Source: Alteromonas lipotrueiana (GTDB lineage: Bacteria > Pseudomonadota > Gammaproteobacteria > Enterobacterales > Alteromonadaceae). Taken from it: 64,000 nucleotides of DNA. The notes under the pieces were generated by a model that ran no database searches, was not told the DNA's origin, and was given only the letters and a program-made list of their open reading frames with translations. Positions 56,768 to 64,000 of this stretch are shown here, piece after piece. The stretch spans positions 1 through 64,000 of the forward strand of contig NZ_JAESDK010000004.1 in the NCBI RefSeq assembly GCF_019249245.1. The letters are read 5' to 3'. Both the position numbers and the translations under genes were made by a program. Position 1 is the first letter of the stretch; every line of letters begins with the position of its first letter.

Positions 56768-57652
56768 ATGACAACAGCGTTTTTAAACAACGCATACGTG
56801 CCCTTAGAACAAGCCACAATATCACCTATGGACCGGGGTTTTTTATTTGGAGATGGCATTTATGAAGTTATTCCCAGCCATTATGGTCGCACGATAGGGA
56901 TAAACGCGCATTTACAGCGCATGGACGCCGGTCTACAAGAGCTTCAGATTAAAAATCCCTTTACGAAGGATAAGTGGGTATCGGTCATCGATACACTAAT
57001 CAGTAAAAATCGCGAACACTTAGCCAGCGACTATATAGGTGTTTATTTACAGATAACCCGGGGAACCCAAATGACCCGGGGCCATGCGTTTCCTGAAAAT
57101 ATCACCCCCACTATTTTCGGCTATGGATTTTCACTGCCGGCCCCCCCGCAATGTACCATCGATCAGGTAGCGGGTTTACAGGTGGCCCTGGAAAAAGACC
57201 GGCGCTGGGAGCGGTGCCATATAAAGTCTACCTCGCTATTAGGCAATGTCATGCATTTTGAGCAGGGCAGGGCTCAGGGTAAACAGGAAACTATTTTACT
57301 TAACCGCAATGATGAAGTAACAGAAGCCAGTTCGTGCAATGTTTTTGTAGTACATGACAATACCATCTATACCCCTGCTTTGGACTATCAGTTATTGCCA
57401 GGCATTACCCGACAGCTGGTTATTAATAGCCTTGCAAGAGAAGGTATTGACGTTGTAGAAACCGCGATAAGTAAAGCTATGTTGCTTGATGCTCAGGAGG
57501 TATGGTTAACAAGTTCGAGTAAAGAAATTACTCCGGTTGTCAGTATTGCAGAGCACACGGTAGGTACAGGAATGCCAGGGCCGGTTTGGCAACAAGCCAT
57601 TACGCTGTTTAACCGATACAAATTCAGGCTATTAAAAAACCCGCTATTCTGA
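56768..57652 (+). CDS. D-amino-acid aminotransferase (class IV)
   Basis: 294 aa. The fold IV hallmarks are SPMDRGFLFGDGIYEVI near 18-34, the PLP Lys in CHIKSTSLLGNVM near 155-167 and the phosphate-binding EASSCNVFVV near 195-204. It resembles D-alanine transaminase, giving D-glutamate/D-alanine from 2-oxo acids. It is 2 bp after pxpC and so part of the 5-oxoprolinase operon. A branched-chain-type activity is less likely because the substrate pocket sequence ITRGTQMTRGHAFP fits the D-specific group. A weak hairpin around the stop codon may end the transcript. Confidence 0.9.
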   Translation: MTTAFLNNAYVPLEQATISPMDRGFLFGDGIYEVIPSHYGRTIGINAHLQRMDAGLQELQIKNPFTKDKWVSVIDTLISKNREHLASDYIGVYLQITRGTQMTRGHAFPENITPTIFGYGFSLPAPPQCTIDQVAGLQVALEKDRRWERCHIKSTSLLGNVMHFEQGRAQGKQETILLNRNDEVTEASSCNVFVVHDNTIYTPALDYQLLPGITRQLVINSLAREGIDVVETAISKAMLLDAQEVWLTSSSKEITPVVSIAEHTVGTGMPGPVWQQAITLFNRYKFRLLKNPLF

Positions 57653-57703
57653 ATAACGGGCTTGATGATAATAATGGGTCAGTTACCCAAAGATGAGCGT
57701 TTG

Positions 57704-58129
57704 CTACTCAACTTCGTCGCATTCACCATCGGCACACTCGCCATAGAGATAAAGACTATGGTGAGTCAGCTTCATGTTGTTTTCACTGGCAATTTCAAGC
57801 TGACGACGTTCTATCATGTCATCTTCAAATTCGATAACTTTGCCGCATTTTAAACAAACCAGATGATCGTGGTGATCTTTGTGGCTTATTTCAAAGACTG
57901 ACTTGCCACCTTCAAAATGGTGGCGGTTTAAAATGCCCGCATCGTCGAACTGATTAAGCACCCTGTAAACAGTCGCAAGGCCAATTTCTTCACCATGGTC
58001 TATTAAGATTTTATATACGTCCTCAGCACTAATATGCTGATTCTTCGGCTCCTGCAAAATTTGCAGTATTTTAAGGCGCGGTAAGGTGACTTTTAAGCCT
58101 GCCTTTTTCAACTCTTTATTTTGATCCAT
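57704..58129 (-). CDS. fur: Ferric uptake regulator Fur
   Basis: Iron-responsive repressor, 141 aa from ATG 58129; an in-frame TTG at 58138 would add three residues. Winged-helix DNA-binding part 1-80 with LPRLKILQILQEP, ISAEDVYKIL, GLATVYRVLNQFDDAGIL near 52-69; metal sites in HHFEGGKSVFEISHKDHHDHLVC (residues about 71-93), and a CLKCG zinc pair near 93-97. A C-terminal GECADGECDE has a second Cys pair. It is convergent with the DAAT gene and divergent from the receptor gene. Confidence 0.97.
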   Translation of the reverse strand: MDQNKELKKAGLKVTLPRLKILQILQEPKNQHISAEDVYKILIDHGEEIGLATVYRVLNQFDDAGILNRHHFEGGKSVFEISHKDHHDHLVCLKCGKVIEFEDDMIERRQLEIASENNMKLTHHSLYLYGECADGECDEVE

Positions 58130-58403
58130 TAATACCAACTTCAGGGGCTGTTCGAAGATAGAGGTTATTATAGGTAACTTGAATTGATTTGAAAGTAAAA
58201 GGGTACGTTTGTCAAATATTTGATTGAAAAACCATCAGATAAGGGCGCCTTTGTCTTACGTGTTTACTTTTCAGTGCGTTTTCTATCAAAAACGGTTTTA
58301 AATGCGAATACCTTTGTATACCTTACAGTCTGAACGCTTATTTACAATTGTGTAACAATTTTGTATGTTAGCAGCCGCAGAAAAGTTTGCAGGATGTAGC
58401 AAG

Positions 58404-60422
58404 GTGCAGCTCACCGTCGTAAAAAAAATAATAATGGGTTTTGCCGTATTCTGGTTGTTACTATTACTTATCGGAATACTGTCATTTTTCGGACTTACTG
58501 AAATAAGGCAAGCGGCGGTATCAGTGGTAGAAAAGAAAATGCCACTACAAATTCAGATGATGGAGCTTAAATCTGAAACGCTTTCATTATCGACAATAGT
58601 GGCAAATGGGTTTCACAAAGATGAACCCGCAGCGCTTGTTCAAAACATAAATCAGTTCACATCGCTTAGCGCACAGTTTGATAAACAACTAACGCAATTA
58701 CAGCAGCACGATACAGACAACGTGCGCCAGCAAACTCTTAAGCAGGCTATTGAACAATCTCACAGGTTTGTGCAAGCTGCTACACAGATGTACAGCGCTT
58801 TACAACAAAAATTGCAGCTTGAGACACAGCGAAAAGCCAGGTTAGCTGACGTCTTAGCAAGCGCAGATGAAGCCAGCGCCCTGATGTTAGATTTAAGCTA
58901 TCTTGACAGCGATATTGCGGGTGTCGATACGTTAATTGGAGCCGGTACCAACATAGACAATAAGCTTTTGACACTGAATACCGCGCTTACAGAGCTGGTT
59001 CAGGCCGAGACAACAACAGCCTCTGAACAAGTCATTGAAGATCTGAATTATCAGTTCAGCAACCTTGGTGTTGATAAAGACTTTCTCAATACGTTAGCTA
59101 AGACCATAGACAACGAGGGTACGGTCGCTAAATTTAATACCGAATTTGATAATTTACTTAACCTTATACGTGAGCCCGGAACCGGCTTAACATCGCTGCA
59201 TCTTGCCCAGCTAAACGCTGTGGCGCAAAGCATTACCTACCGTAATCAGGCAGACACAGCTTTGAATCAGGCATTGATTGCTACTAATTTATTGTTTGAT
59301 GAGGTAAGTAAAGCCACTATTGATGGCCAACGCGGTATTGTTGAAACGGTTCAGGAAAGCTTAATAGAAACTCTGACCGTTTCAGCCGTGGGTTTACTTG
59401 CCGCGCTTATATTAGGCACGATGGCTACCCGTAGTATTGCCCGACCCCTGAGTCATATAAATCAAAGATTAGACCGACTTGCTACAGGTGATTTAACAAC
59501 TTCTCTTGATGAAAATGGTAATGACGAATTTTCGCGGCTGGCGCATAAAGTTAATTTACTTATTGAAAGCCTACGAGAATTAATCGGCAATATTCATATT
59601 CAGGAACAGCAACTTGTCGCCATTATTAAGGACAGTTTGGCGATTGGCGAGCAAAGCTTAAAAGATGTAGACGAACAACGCGAGCACGTTACCGGGACCG
59701 CCGAAAACACTCAGAATATTCGCCATACCAGCGGTAGCAATCTGGCTCAGATACAACAGTCAAGTGCGGCCTTAAATACAATTACTGAACAAAGCCAAAC
59801 GATTGCAGCTTTAGTAGAGCAAAGTCGTCAACAAAGTACTCAGCAGGCAACTCAGGCTGAAATTTCAGCGAAAACAGTGGCTCGACTAAATGAAAATAGC
59901 CGTAATATTGGCAGTATTTTAGATGTAATCAAAACCATTGCCGAACAAACTAATTTACTGGCGTTGAATGCCGCTATAGAAGCCGCACGTGCCGGAGAAC
60001 AGGGTAGAGGGTTTGCGGTCGTTGCCGATGAGGTAAGAACACTGGCAACCCGTACCCAAAATTCCACTGAAGAAATCGAAAACATGATCAGCCGTTTACA
60101 AAAAGATGCTGACAGTGCAGTAAGCGCTATTAATTCGGGGCGTGAGCAAGCACAGGCAGGTGTTCAGATAACCGAACAGGTTAAGTCACAGGTAGACCAA
60201 ATCAGCGATATTATAAGTCGGTTAGGAAGCATCAATGACCAAATCGTTACCGATACTCAGAATCAGGATTCTTTACTTGCCCAGGTTGCGGACAGCCTCA
60301 GCACTATTGTAAAGCTTGCTGATTCAAGTGCCCAGAGTACTCATAAAGCAAGCGAAACGGTATCCCGATTAGACAATCAAATGAACAGCTTACGTAATGC
60401 GGTCGAGCGTTTTAAACTGTAA
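58404..60422 (+). CDS. Methyl-accepting chemotaxis protein
   Basis: 672 aa from GTG 58404, which has AGGA 9 nt upstream and gives a classical start QLTVVKKIIMGFAVFWLL; an ATG at 58365 would add 13 residues without a ribosome site. Transmembrane helix 1 (about 10-30) and helix 2 (about 325-345) flank a periplasmic, largely helical ligand domain; HAMP near 348-400 (HINQRLDRLATGDL), then the signalling hairpin tip EQTNLLALNAAIEAARAGEQGRGFAVVADEVRTLA near 530-565. Signal unknown. A strong terminator follows. Confidence 0.93.
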   Translation: MQLTVVKKIIMGFAVFWLLLLLIGILSFFGLTEIRQAAVSVVEKKMPLQIQMMELKSETLSLSTIVANGFHKDEPAALVQNINQFTSLSAQFDKQLTQLQQHDTDNVRQQTLKQAIEQSHRFVQAATQMYSALQQKLQLETQRKARLADVLASADEASALMLDLSYLDSDIAGVDTLIGAGTNIDNKLLTLNTALTELVQAETTTASEQVIEDLNYQFSNLGVDKDFLNTLAKTIDNEGTVAKFNTEFDNLLNLIREPGTGLTSLHLAQLNAVAQSITYRNQADTALNQALIATNLLFDEVSKATIDGQRGIVETVQESLIETLTVSAVGLLAALILGTMATRSIARPLSHINQRLDRLATGDLTTSLDENGNDEFSRLAHKVNLLIESLRELIGNIHIQEQQLVAIIKDSLAIGEQSLKDVDEQREHVTGTAENTQNIRHTSGSNLAQIQQSSAALNTITEQSQTIAALVEQSRQQSTQQATQAEISAKTVARLNENSRNIGSILDVIKTIAEQTNLLALNAAIEAARAGEQGRGFAVVADEVRTLATRTQNSTEEIENMISRLQKDADSAVSAINSGREQAQAGVQITEQVKSQVDQISDIISRLGSINDQIVTDTQNQDSLLAQVADSLSTIVKLADSSAQSTHKASETVSRLDNQMNSLRNAVERFKL

Positions 60423-60450
60423 ATCTGTAGCATGACGGTGCTTTAAGTAT

Positions 60451-60485
60451 AAAAAAAGCTGCTATAAAGCAGCTTTTTTTAATAC
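60451..60485 (+). terminator. Rho-independent terminator of the receptor gene
   Basis: A 13-bp stem AAAAAAAGCTGCT/AGCAGCTTTTTTT with loop ATAA; usable from both directions because of the A-run, so it can also end fldA transcripts. Confidence 0.93.
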
Positions 60486-60505
60486 TTGAATTACCTATTA
60501 CCTAT

Positions 60506-61030
60506 TTATGCGAGTTCAGCCAGACACAACTCATCATAAAGCTGCTTACACCAGGCTTTTACACGTTCTTCAGTAAGTTCAGGCTGACGGTCTTCATCGA
60601 TGCCCAAGCCAACAAAATGATCATCGTCTGCCATGCCTTTTGATGCTTCAAACTCGTAGCCGTCAGTGGACCACTGACCTACCAAAATTGCACCTTTAGG
60701 TTCGACAATGTCACGAATCATGCCCATGGCATCAAGAAAATATTCAGCATAGTCTTCTTGATCGCCACATCCAAAAATAGCAACCAACTTGTCTTCAAAG
60801 TCCAGCTCTTCAAGGTCGGGGAAGAAATCATCCCAGTCACATTGAGCTTCGCCGTAGTACCAGGTTGGAATACCAAAAATAAGCAAGTCAAATTCTGCTA
60901 TCGCTTCTTTGCTACTTTTAGCGATATCAAAAACATCAATCAGATGTTTTCCCAGTTCTTTTTGAATCATTTTAGCGATATGTTCTGTGTTACCAGTATC
61001 GCTTCCGAAAAATAGGCCAACAGTCGCCAT
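60506..61030 (-). CDS. fldA: Flavodoxin I FldA
   Basis: Electron carrier for biotin, methionine and isoprenoid enzymes, 174 aa. It starts ATVGLFFGSDTGNTEHIAKMIQ, the FMN phosphate loop; IPTWYYGEAQCDWDDFFPDL near 55-74 and FGCGDQEDYAEYFLDAM near 88-104 bind the isoalloxazine. Located next to a DUF2788 gene and close to fur, as fldA-ybfE-fur is in E. coli. Confidence 0.97.
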   Translation of the reverse strand: MATVGLFFGSDTGNTEHIAKMIQKELGKHLIDVFDIAKSSKEAIAEFDLLIFGIPTWYYGEAQCDWDDFFPDLEELDFEDKLVAIFGCGDQEDYAEYFLDAMGMIRDIVEPKGAILVGQWSTDGYEFEASKGMADDDHFVGLGIDEDRQPELTEERVKAWCKQLYDELCLAELA

Positions 61031-61059
61031 ATTAAACCTCTATTATTTAACTGTTTTGC

Positions 61060-61278
61060 TTATACGCCGGTGCCTAACCAAAATACTTCTATTAAGCCTT
61101 TTGCTATAAACCCAAGTGCGCCTGCACCTAACACCCCGTATACCACAACTTTACCAATAAGCGGCACATCGTTTTTTTTCAAGACGTCATGCACGGCTAA
61201 ACCCATTAGGATAAACAAGCCTCCAAGGCCAATGTAAATCGAAACAGATTCAAATAACTCGTAACTGCTAGCGGGCAT
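61060..61278 (-). CDS. DUF2788 small membrane protein
   Basis: 72 aa with two hydrophobic helices (about 12-30 and 42-62) and a charged turn HDVLKKNDVPL between them. Small DUF2788 proteins are common beside fldA in gammaproteobacteria. The function is unknown. It lies 29 bp upstream of fldA and 101 bp from ybfF. Confidence 0.85.
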   Translation of the reverse strand: MPASSYELFESVSIYIGLGGLFILMGLAVHDVLKKNDVPLIGKVVVYGVLGAGALGFIAKGLIEVFWLGTGV

Positions 61279-61379
61279 AAACCCCCCATCTCAATTCGGC
61301 GTGAACTATAACATATCCTATACGGCAGCGGCATAGAATAGCGTTCAAAAAAGCGATGGTTAGTTTGCAGCCATTTTAC

Positions 61380-62171
61380 TTATTTAGCCGCACCCTTGCT
61401 TATAAAGTTATCTACTACAGAATTGAACGCCTGTGGTTTCTCAGCGTGAAGCCAATGGCCTACGCCTTCAATAACATGAGCTTTGGCATTAGGAAACAAG
61501 ACGCCAATAGCTTCTTTGTGCTCTGCCAGAATATAATCTGATACACTTCCTTTTATAAACAAGGTGGGTTTATCAAACGTTTGTTCGGTAGCGGGCCAGG
61601 TACGAATGTCATCATAGGCTTTAGACAAACCTTCTAAATTAAAACGCCATGACCATTGGTCTTGTTCATTTTGATACAAGCTTTTTAACAAAAATTGTCG
61701 AACACCCGCCTCACGAATGTGTTGACTAAGCTGAGTATCAGCATCTTTGCGATTATTCAGTGTAGACAAGTTTACCGACTTCAAACCGTTGATAATACTG
61801 TCGTGCCGGGCAGGGTAATCGACCGGGGCAATATCGGCCACAATTAAGCGTGCGACTATTTCGGGGTGGTGTAATGCACATAACATTGCCACTTTGCCGC
61901 CTAATGAATGGCCCAATAGATAATAGTGTGACGCCCCCACTTCTTTTAAAACCTGAAAAACTTCGTTCGCGCTGGTAGTCAGGTCAAAAGCTTCAAAGTG
62001 CTGCGACTGGCCATGGTCGGGTAAATCAATACTTAAAATGTTATAGCTTTGCTCAAAGTAACGTTTAATTACAGCCAGATTATCCAGACTTCCAAACAAG
62101 CCATGAATCAAAACTAACCAGGGCGCCGTGCTCGACAACTCTGAGGTTTCGTAGTGCAACTTAACATTCAT
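61380..62171 (-). CDS. ybfF: Alpha/beta hydrolase YbfF
   Basis: Esterase of the alpha/beta fold, 263 aa from ATG 62171 (GGAG 7 nt upstream; the longer frame to 62225 adds 18 residues). Landmarks: LVLIHGLFGSLDNLAVI near 21-37 (oxyanion HG), the nucleophile in LLGHSLGGKVAMLCAL near 85-100, ADIAPVDYPARHD near 118-130 and the catalytic His in IEGVGHWLHAEKP near 235-247. Acyl-CoA or short ester substrates are known in the family. Confidence 0.93.
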   Translation of the reverse strand: MNVKLHYETSELSSTAPWLVLIHGLFGSLDNLAVIKRYFEQSYNILSIDLPDHGQSQHFEAFDLTTSANEVFQVLKEVGASHYYLLGHSLGGKVAMLCALHHPEIVARLIVADIAPVDYPARHDSIINGLKSVNLSTLNNRKDADTQLSQHIREAGVRQFLLKSLYQNEQDQWSWRFNLEGLSKAYDDIRTWPATEQTFDKPTLFIKGSVSDYILAEHKEAIGVLFPNAKAHVIEGVGHWLHAEKPQAFNSVVDNFISKGAAK

Positions 62172-62242
62172 CAAGAAACTCCGTGCTAAAAGACATGTTG
62201 TGATAATCAATAAGTTTCGATACACCAGCGATCTTGAAAGCT

Positions 62243-62290
62243 AAAAAAAAGCCGGTATAAAACAAGATGTTTTAATCGCCGGCTTTTTTA
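62243..62290 (-). terminator. Terminator of the H-NS gene (bidirectional)
   Basis: Outer stem GCCGG/CCGGC with A-run and T-run on both sides and an inner stem AAAAC-AAGAT-GTTTT. It lies between hns and ybfF; the minus-strand T-run after the stem makes it the hns terminator. Confidence 0.8.
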
Positions 62291-62342
62291 TTTTTAATTA
62301 CAGCTCAAAAGGCTGAGTGCAATGATTTTACTTTAGATGCAA

Positions 62343-62744
62343 CTAAATAGAGAAACTTTGCAGGTCTTTACCGTTTTCAATTGCTTCTTTAAAAACTTTA
62401 GGCATCCGGCCAATACCGGTCCATTTATGTTCCTGACCTTCAGCATCTGTTAAAGAATACTTAACGGGTCTTTTTTTACCTGTTTTACGAGGTTGGGCTT
62501 TAGTTGACTGACCCGCTTCCAGGTCAGTAACATCTAAACCAGCTTCTTGCATCTGTTGATGTATTTGAGCAATTTTTTCTAACTTTTGTTGCTCTTTCTG
62601 TTCATCTTCGGCCGCTTTTTCACGACGTTTTTCAATAATATTTCCAAGTTTTTCCTGAACCGCTTCAAGTTCAGACAAAGACAATTCTTTTACTGCTCCC
62701 TGTAAACGTCTTCCATGGGTTAAAATATCTAGAAATTCGCTCAT
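62343..62744 (-). CDS. hns: H-NS family nucleoid-associated protein
   Basis: 133 aa. An N-terminal helical oligomerisation part (1-65; LSELEAVQEKLGNIIEKRREKAAEDEQKEQQ) and a basic linker (KAQPRKTGKKRPVKYSL) lead to the DNA-binding motif; the canonical TWTGxGRxP appears as KWTGIGRMPKVF (about 107-118). The tail is AIENGKDLQSFSI. H-NS proteins silence AT-rich, horizontally acquired DNA, relevant to the accessory part of this window. Own terminator follows. Confidence 0.94.
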   Translation of the reverse strand: MSEFLDILTHGRRLQGAVKELSLSELEAVQEKLGNIIEKRREKAAEDEQKEQQKLEKIAQIHQQMQEAGLDVTDLEAGQSTKAQPRKTGKKRPVKYSLTDAEGQEHKWTGIGRMPKVFKEAIENGKDLQSFSI

Positions 62745-62807
62745 TTATTAACCTTGCGTTTATTTGTATTCAATACGTAATACATCATAGTTAATTTTTA
62801 TTAAAAA

Positions 62808-62832
62808 AAAAAGCAGCGATGTGCTGCTTTTT
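62808..62832 (-). terminator. Terminator of the ETF-QO gene
   Basis: AAAAAGCAGC-GATGT-GCTGCTTTTT with a long T-run on the minus strand; 28 bp from the stop codon of the gene at the right edge. Confidence 0.9.
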
Positions 62833-62859
62833 AATTAAAGGCAATATAAAAAGATCATT

Positions 62860-64000
62860 TTACATATTCGGATAATTAGGTCCGCCCGTACCCTCAGGTG
62901 TCACCCAGCGAATATTTTGAGAGGGATCTTTAATATCGCACGTTTTACAGTGAATACAATTTTGCGCGTTTATTTGGAAAACATCTTCTCCGTTTTGTTC
63001 AATAACCTCATACACCCCGGCCGGACAGTAACGCTGAGCAGGCTCTGCATACTTCGGTAAATTAACTTTTATAGGTATTTCTTTGTCAATCAATTGTAAG
63101 TGACAGGGCTGATCCTCTTCATGATTTGTATTTGATAGGTATACCGAAGAAGGCTTATCAAAACTTAATTTACCATCGGGTTTGGGGTAATTAATTTTAA
63201 CCGAGTTATCGGCTGTTTTTAACTGAGCGTGATCAGGCGTATTGTCTTTGAGCGTGACCCCCATCATGTTGCCACCAAAAAAGTTCTGCTCGATAGTATT
63301 AAATGCCCCCCCCCAGAAGTTTCCGTACTTGTGAATAGCCGGGCCAAAGTTTCGTGACCGGTATAATTCATCATACAACCAGGAGTTCTTGAGGTTTTCT
63401 GCAAATTGGGTCAGATTTTTAGACTCATTATTATTGGCAATCGCCTCAAATACCGTTTCGGCGGCAATCATGCCTGATTTCATCGCCGTATGATTCCCTT
63501 TTATTTTAGCAAAATTAAGCGTGCCGGCATTGCAGCCAACTAATAAACCCCCCGGAAAATTCATGGTAGGTAATGAATTAAACCCACCTTTTGTAATTGC
63601 TCTGGCACCATAAGACACACGCTTACCTGTTTTAAGGTACTGACTAAATAAAGGGTGATGCTTCAGACGCTGAAATTCGTCATACGGGCTTAAATACGGG
63701 TTGTCGTAATTTAAATCAACAATAAGTCCTACCAGAACCTGGTTATCTTCAGCGTGGTATAAATAGCTACCACCGGTGGCCTCATCAAGCGGCCACCCCG
63801 CAGTATGGATAACTTTTCCAGGCTGATGCAATGCCGGGTCAATATCCCATATTTCTTTAAAACCCAGCGCATAGTGTTGTTCACTCGCGTCTTTATCTAA
63901 AGCAAACTTCTCGTTTAATGTTTTGCCAAGATGGCCACGAGAACCCTCGGCAAATAAGGTATATCTGGCCCGCAAATCCATGCCCGGCATATAACTATCT
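62860..64000 (-). CDS. Electron-transfer flavoprotein-ubiquinone oxidoreductase, 3' part
   Basis: Membrane-associated enzyme passing electrons from ETF (fatty acid and amino acid oxidation) to ubiquinone. Only the C-terminal portion is present; the frame is open at the edge (codons before the ATG at 63990 read DSY, matching the family's ...YMPGM). Visible: DLRARYTLFAEGSRGHLGK near the left, GWPLDEATGGSYLYH, YGARAITKGGFNSLPTMNFPGG, VGCNAGTLNFAKIKGNHTAMKSGM, and the 4Fe-4S domain C-x2-C-x2-C-type INAQNCIHCKTCDIKDPSQNI with CPAGVYEV. FAD-binding N-terminus lies beyond the window. Confidence 0.95.
   Translation of the reverse strand, partial: DSYMPGMDLRARYTLFAEGSRGHLGKTLNEKFALDKDASEQHYALGFKEIWDIDPALHQPGKVIHTAGWPLDEATGGSYLYHAEDNQVLVGLIVDLNYDNPYLSPYDEFQRLKHHPLFSQYLKTGKRVSYGARAITKGGFNSLPTMNFPGGLLVGCNAGTLNFAKIKGNHTAMKSGMIAAETVFEAIANNNESKNLTQFAENLKNSWLYDELYRSRNFGPAIHKYGNFWGGAFNTIEQNFFGGNMMGVTLKDNTPDHAQLKTADNSVKINYPKPDGKLSFDKPSSVYLSNTNHEEDQPCHLQLIDKEIPIKVNLPKYAEPAQRYCPAGVYEVIEQNGEDVFQINAQNCIHCKTCDIKDPSQNIRWVTPEGTGGPNYPNM

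Noticed and set aside
1-64000. CRISPR array, insertion sequence, integrase or prophage genes
   Set aside because: No regularly spaced repeats, transposase, integrase or phage structural genes were found in reading the window.

Overview
The window reads as chromosome of a gammaproteobacterium of the order Alteromonadales (Alteromonas/Salinimonas-like). This is inferred from gene content and order and from closely E. coli-like versions of LolDE, RNase E, RluC, YceD, the fab cluster, MsrPQ, AlaA-YfbR, Fur-FldA-YbfF and H-NS; no ribosomal RNA is present to confirm it. Coding density is high and most genes are housekeeping, so the left and right thirds are ordinary core genome.

Layout. 1-13.8 kb: the end of tRNA-Asp, lipoprotein-release genes lolD-lolE, a dicarboxylate/amino-acid symporter, a large Ig-repeat (Big_1) lipoprotein, arginine-catabolic astB, topA with a DUF2058 partner, then a porin plus periplasmic binding protein pair. 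13.8-20.8 kb (minus strand): yaiI, a BASS transporter, a class II aldolase, a small-molecule kinase and rne. 21.4-34.9 kb (plus strand): rluC and a HAD phosphatase, then yceD-rpmF-plsX-fabH-fabD-fabG-acpP-fabF-pabC-mltG-tmk-holB-tatD. This is the classic lipid-synthesis cluster, running from ribosomal protein L32 through fatty acid initiation and elongation to folate, peptidoglycan and DNA precursor genes; maf lies divergently beside it.

35-45.5 kb is the accessory part: an NAD(P)-binding protein, a large-subunit catalase, small orphan ORFs, an SEC-C protein, a SulA-like gene behind two LexA boxes, a double-glycine-leader bacteriocin-like peptide gene with an interrupted frame, a CPBP-family membrane protein that could be its immunity protein, an Atm1-type ABC exporter, a SOUL lipoprotein and an HPP-family gene broken by an in-frame TGA. 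The peptide/CPBP pair at 40.56-41.27 kb is the most unusual thing in the window.

45.5-64 kb returns to core functions: an MFS transporter, the MsrPQ methionine sulfoxide repair system, dgt-yfbR-alaA, OsmC and CvfB, an operon for 5-oxoprolinase (pxpABC) with a D-amino-acid aminotransferase, fur, a chemotaxis receptor, fldA, ybfF, an H-NS family protein and the 3' part of electron-transfer flavoprotein-ubiquinone oxidoreductase, which runs off the right edge.

Several start codons were moved from the longest open frame to internal starts supported by a Shine-Dalgarno sequence or by family alignment from memory (maf, fabF, mltG, tmk, katE, SOUL, msrP, yfbR, pxpA, fur, the chemotaxis receptor, ybfF). 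All family assignments are by eye; no database search was run.
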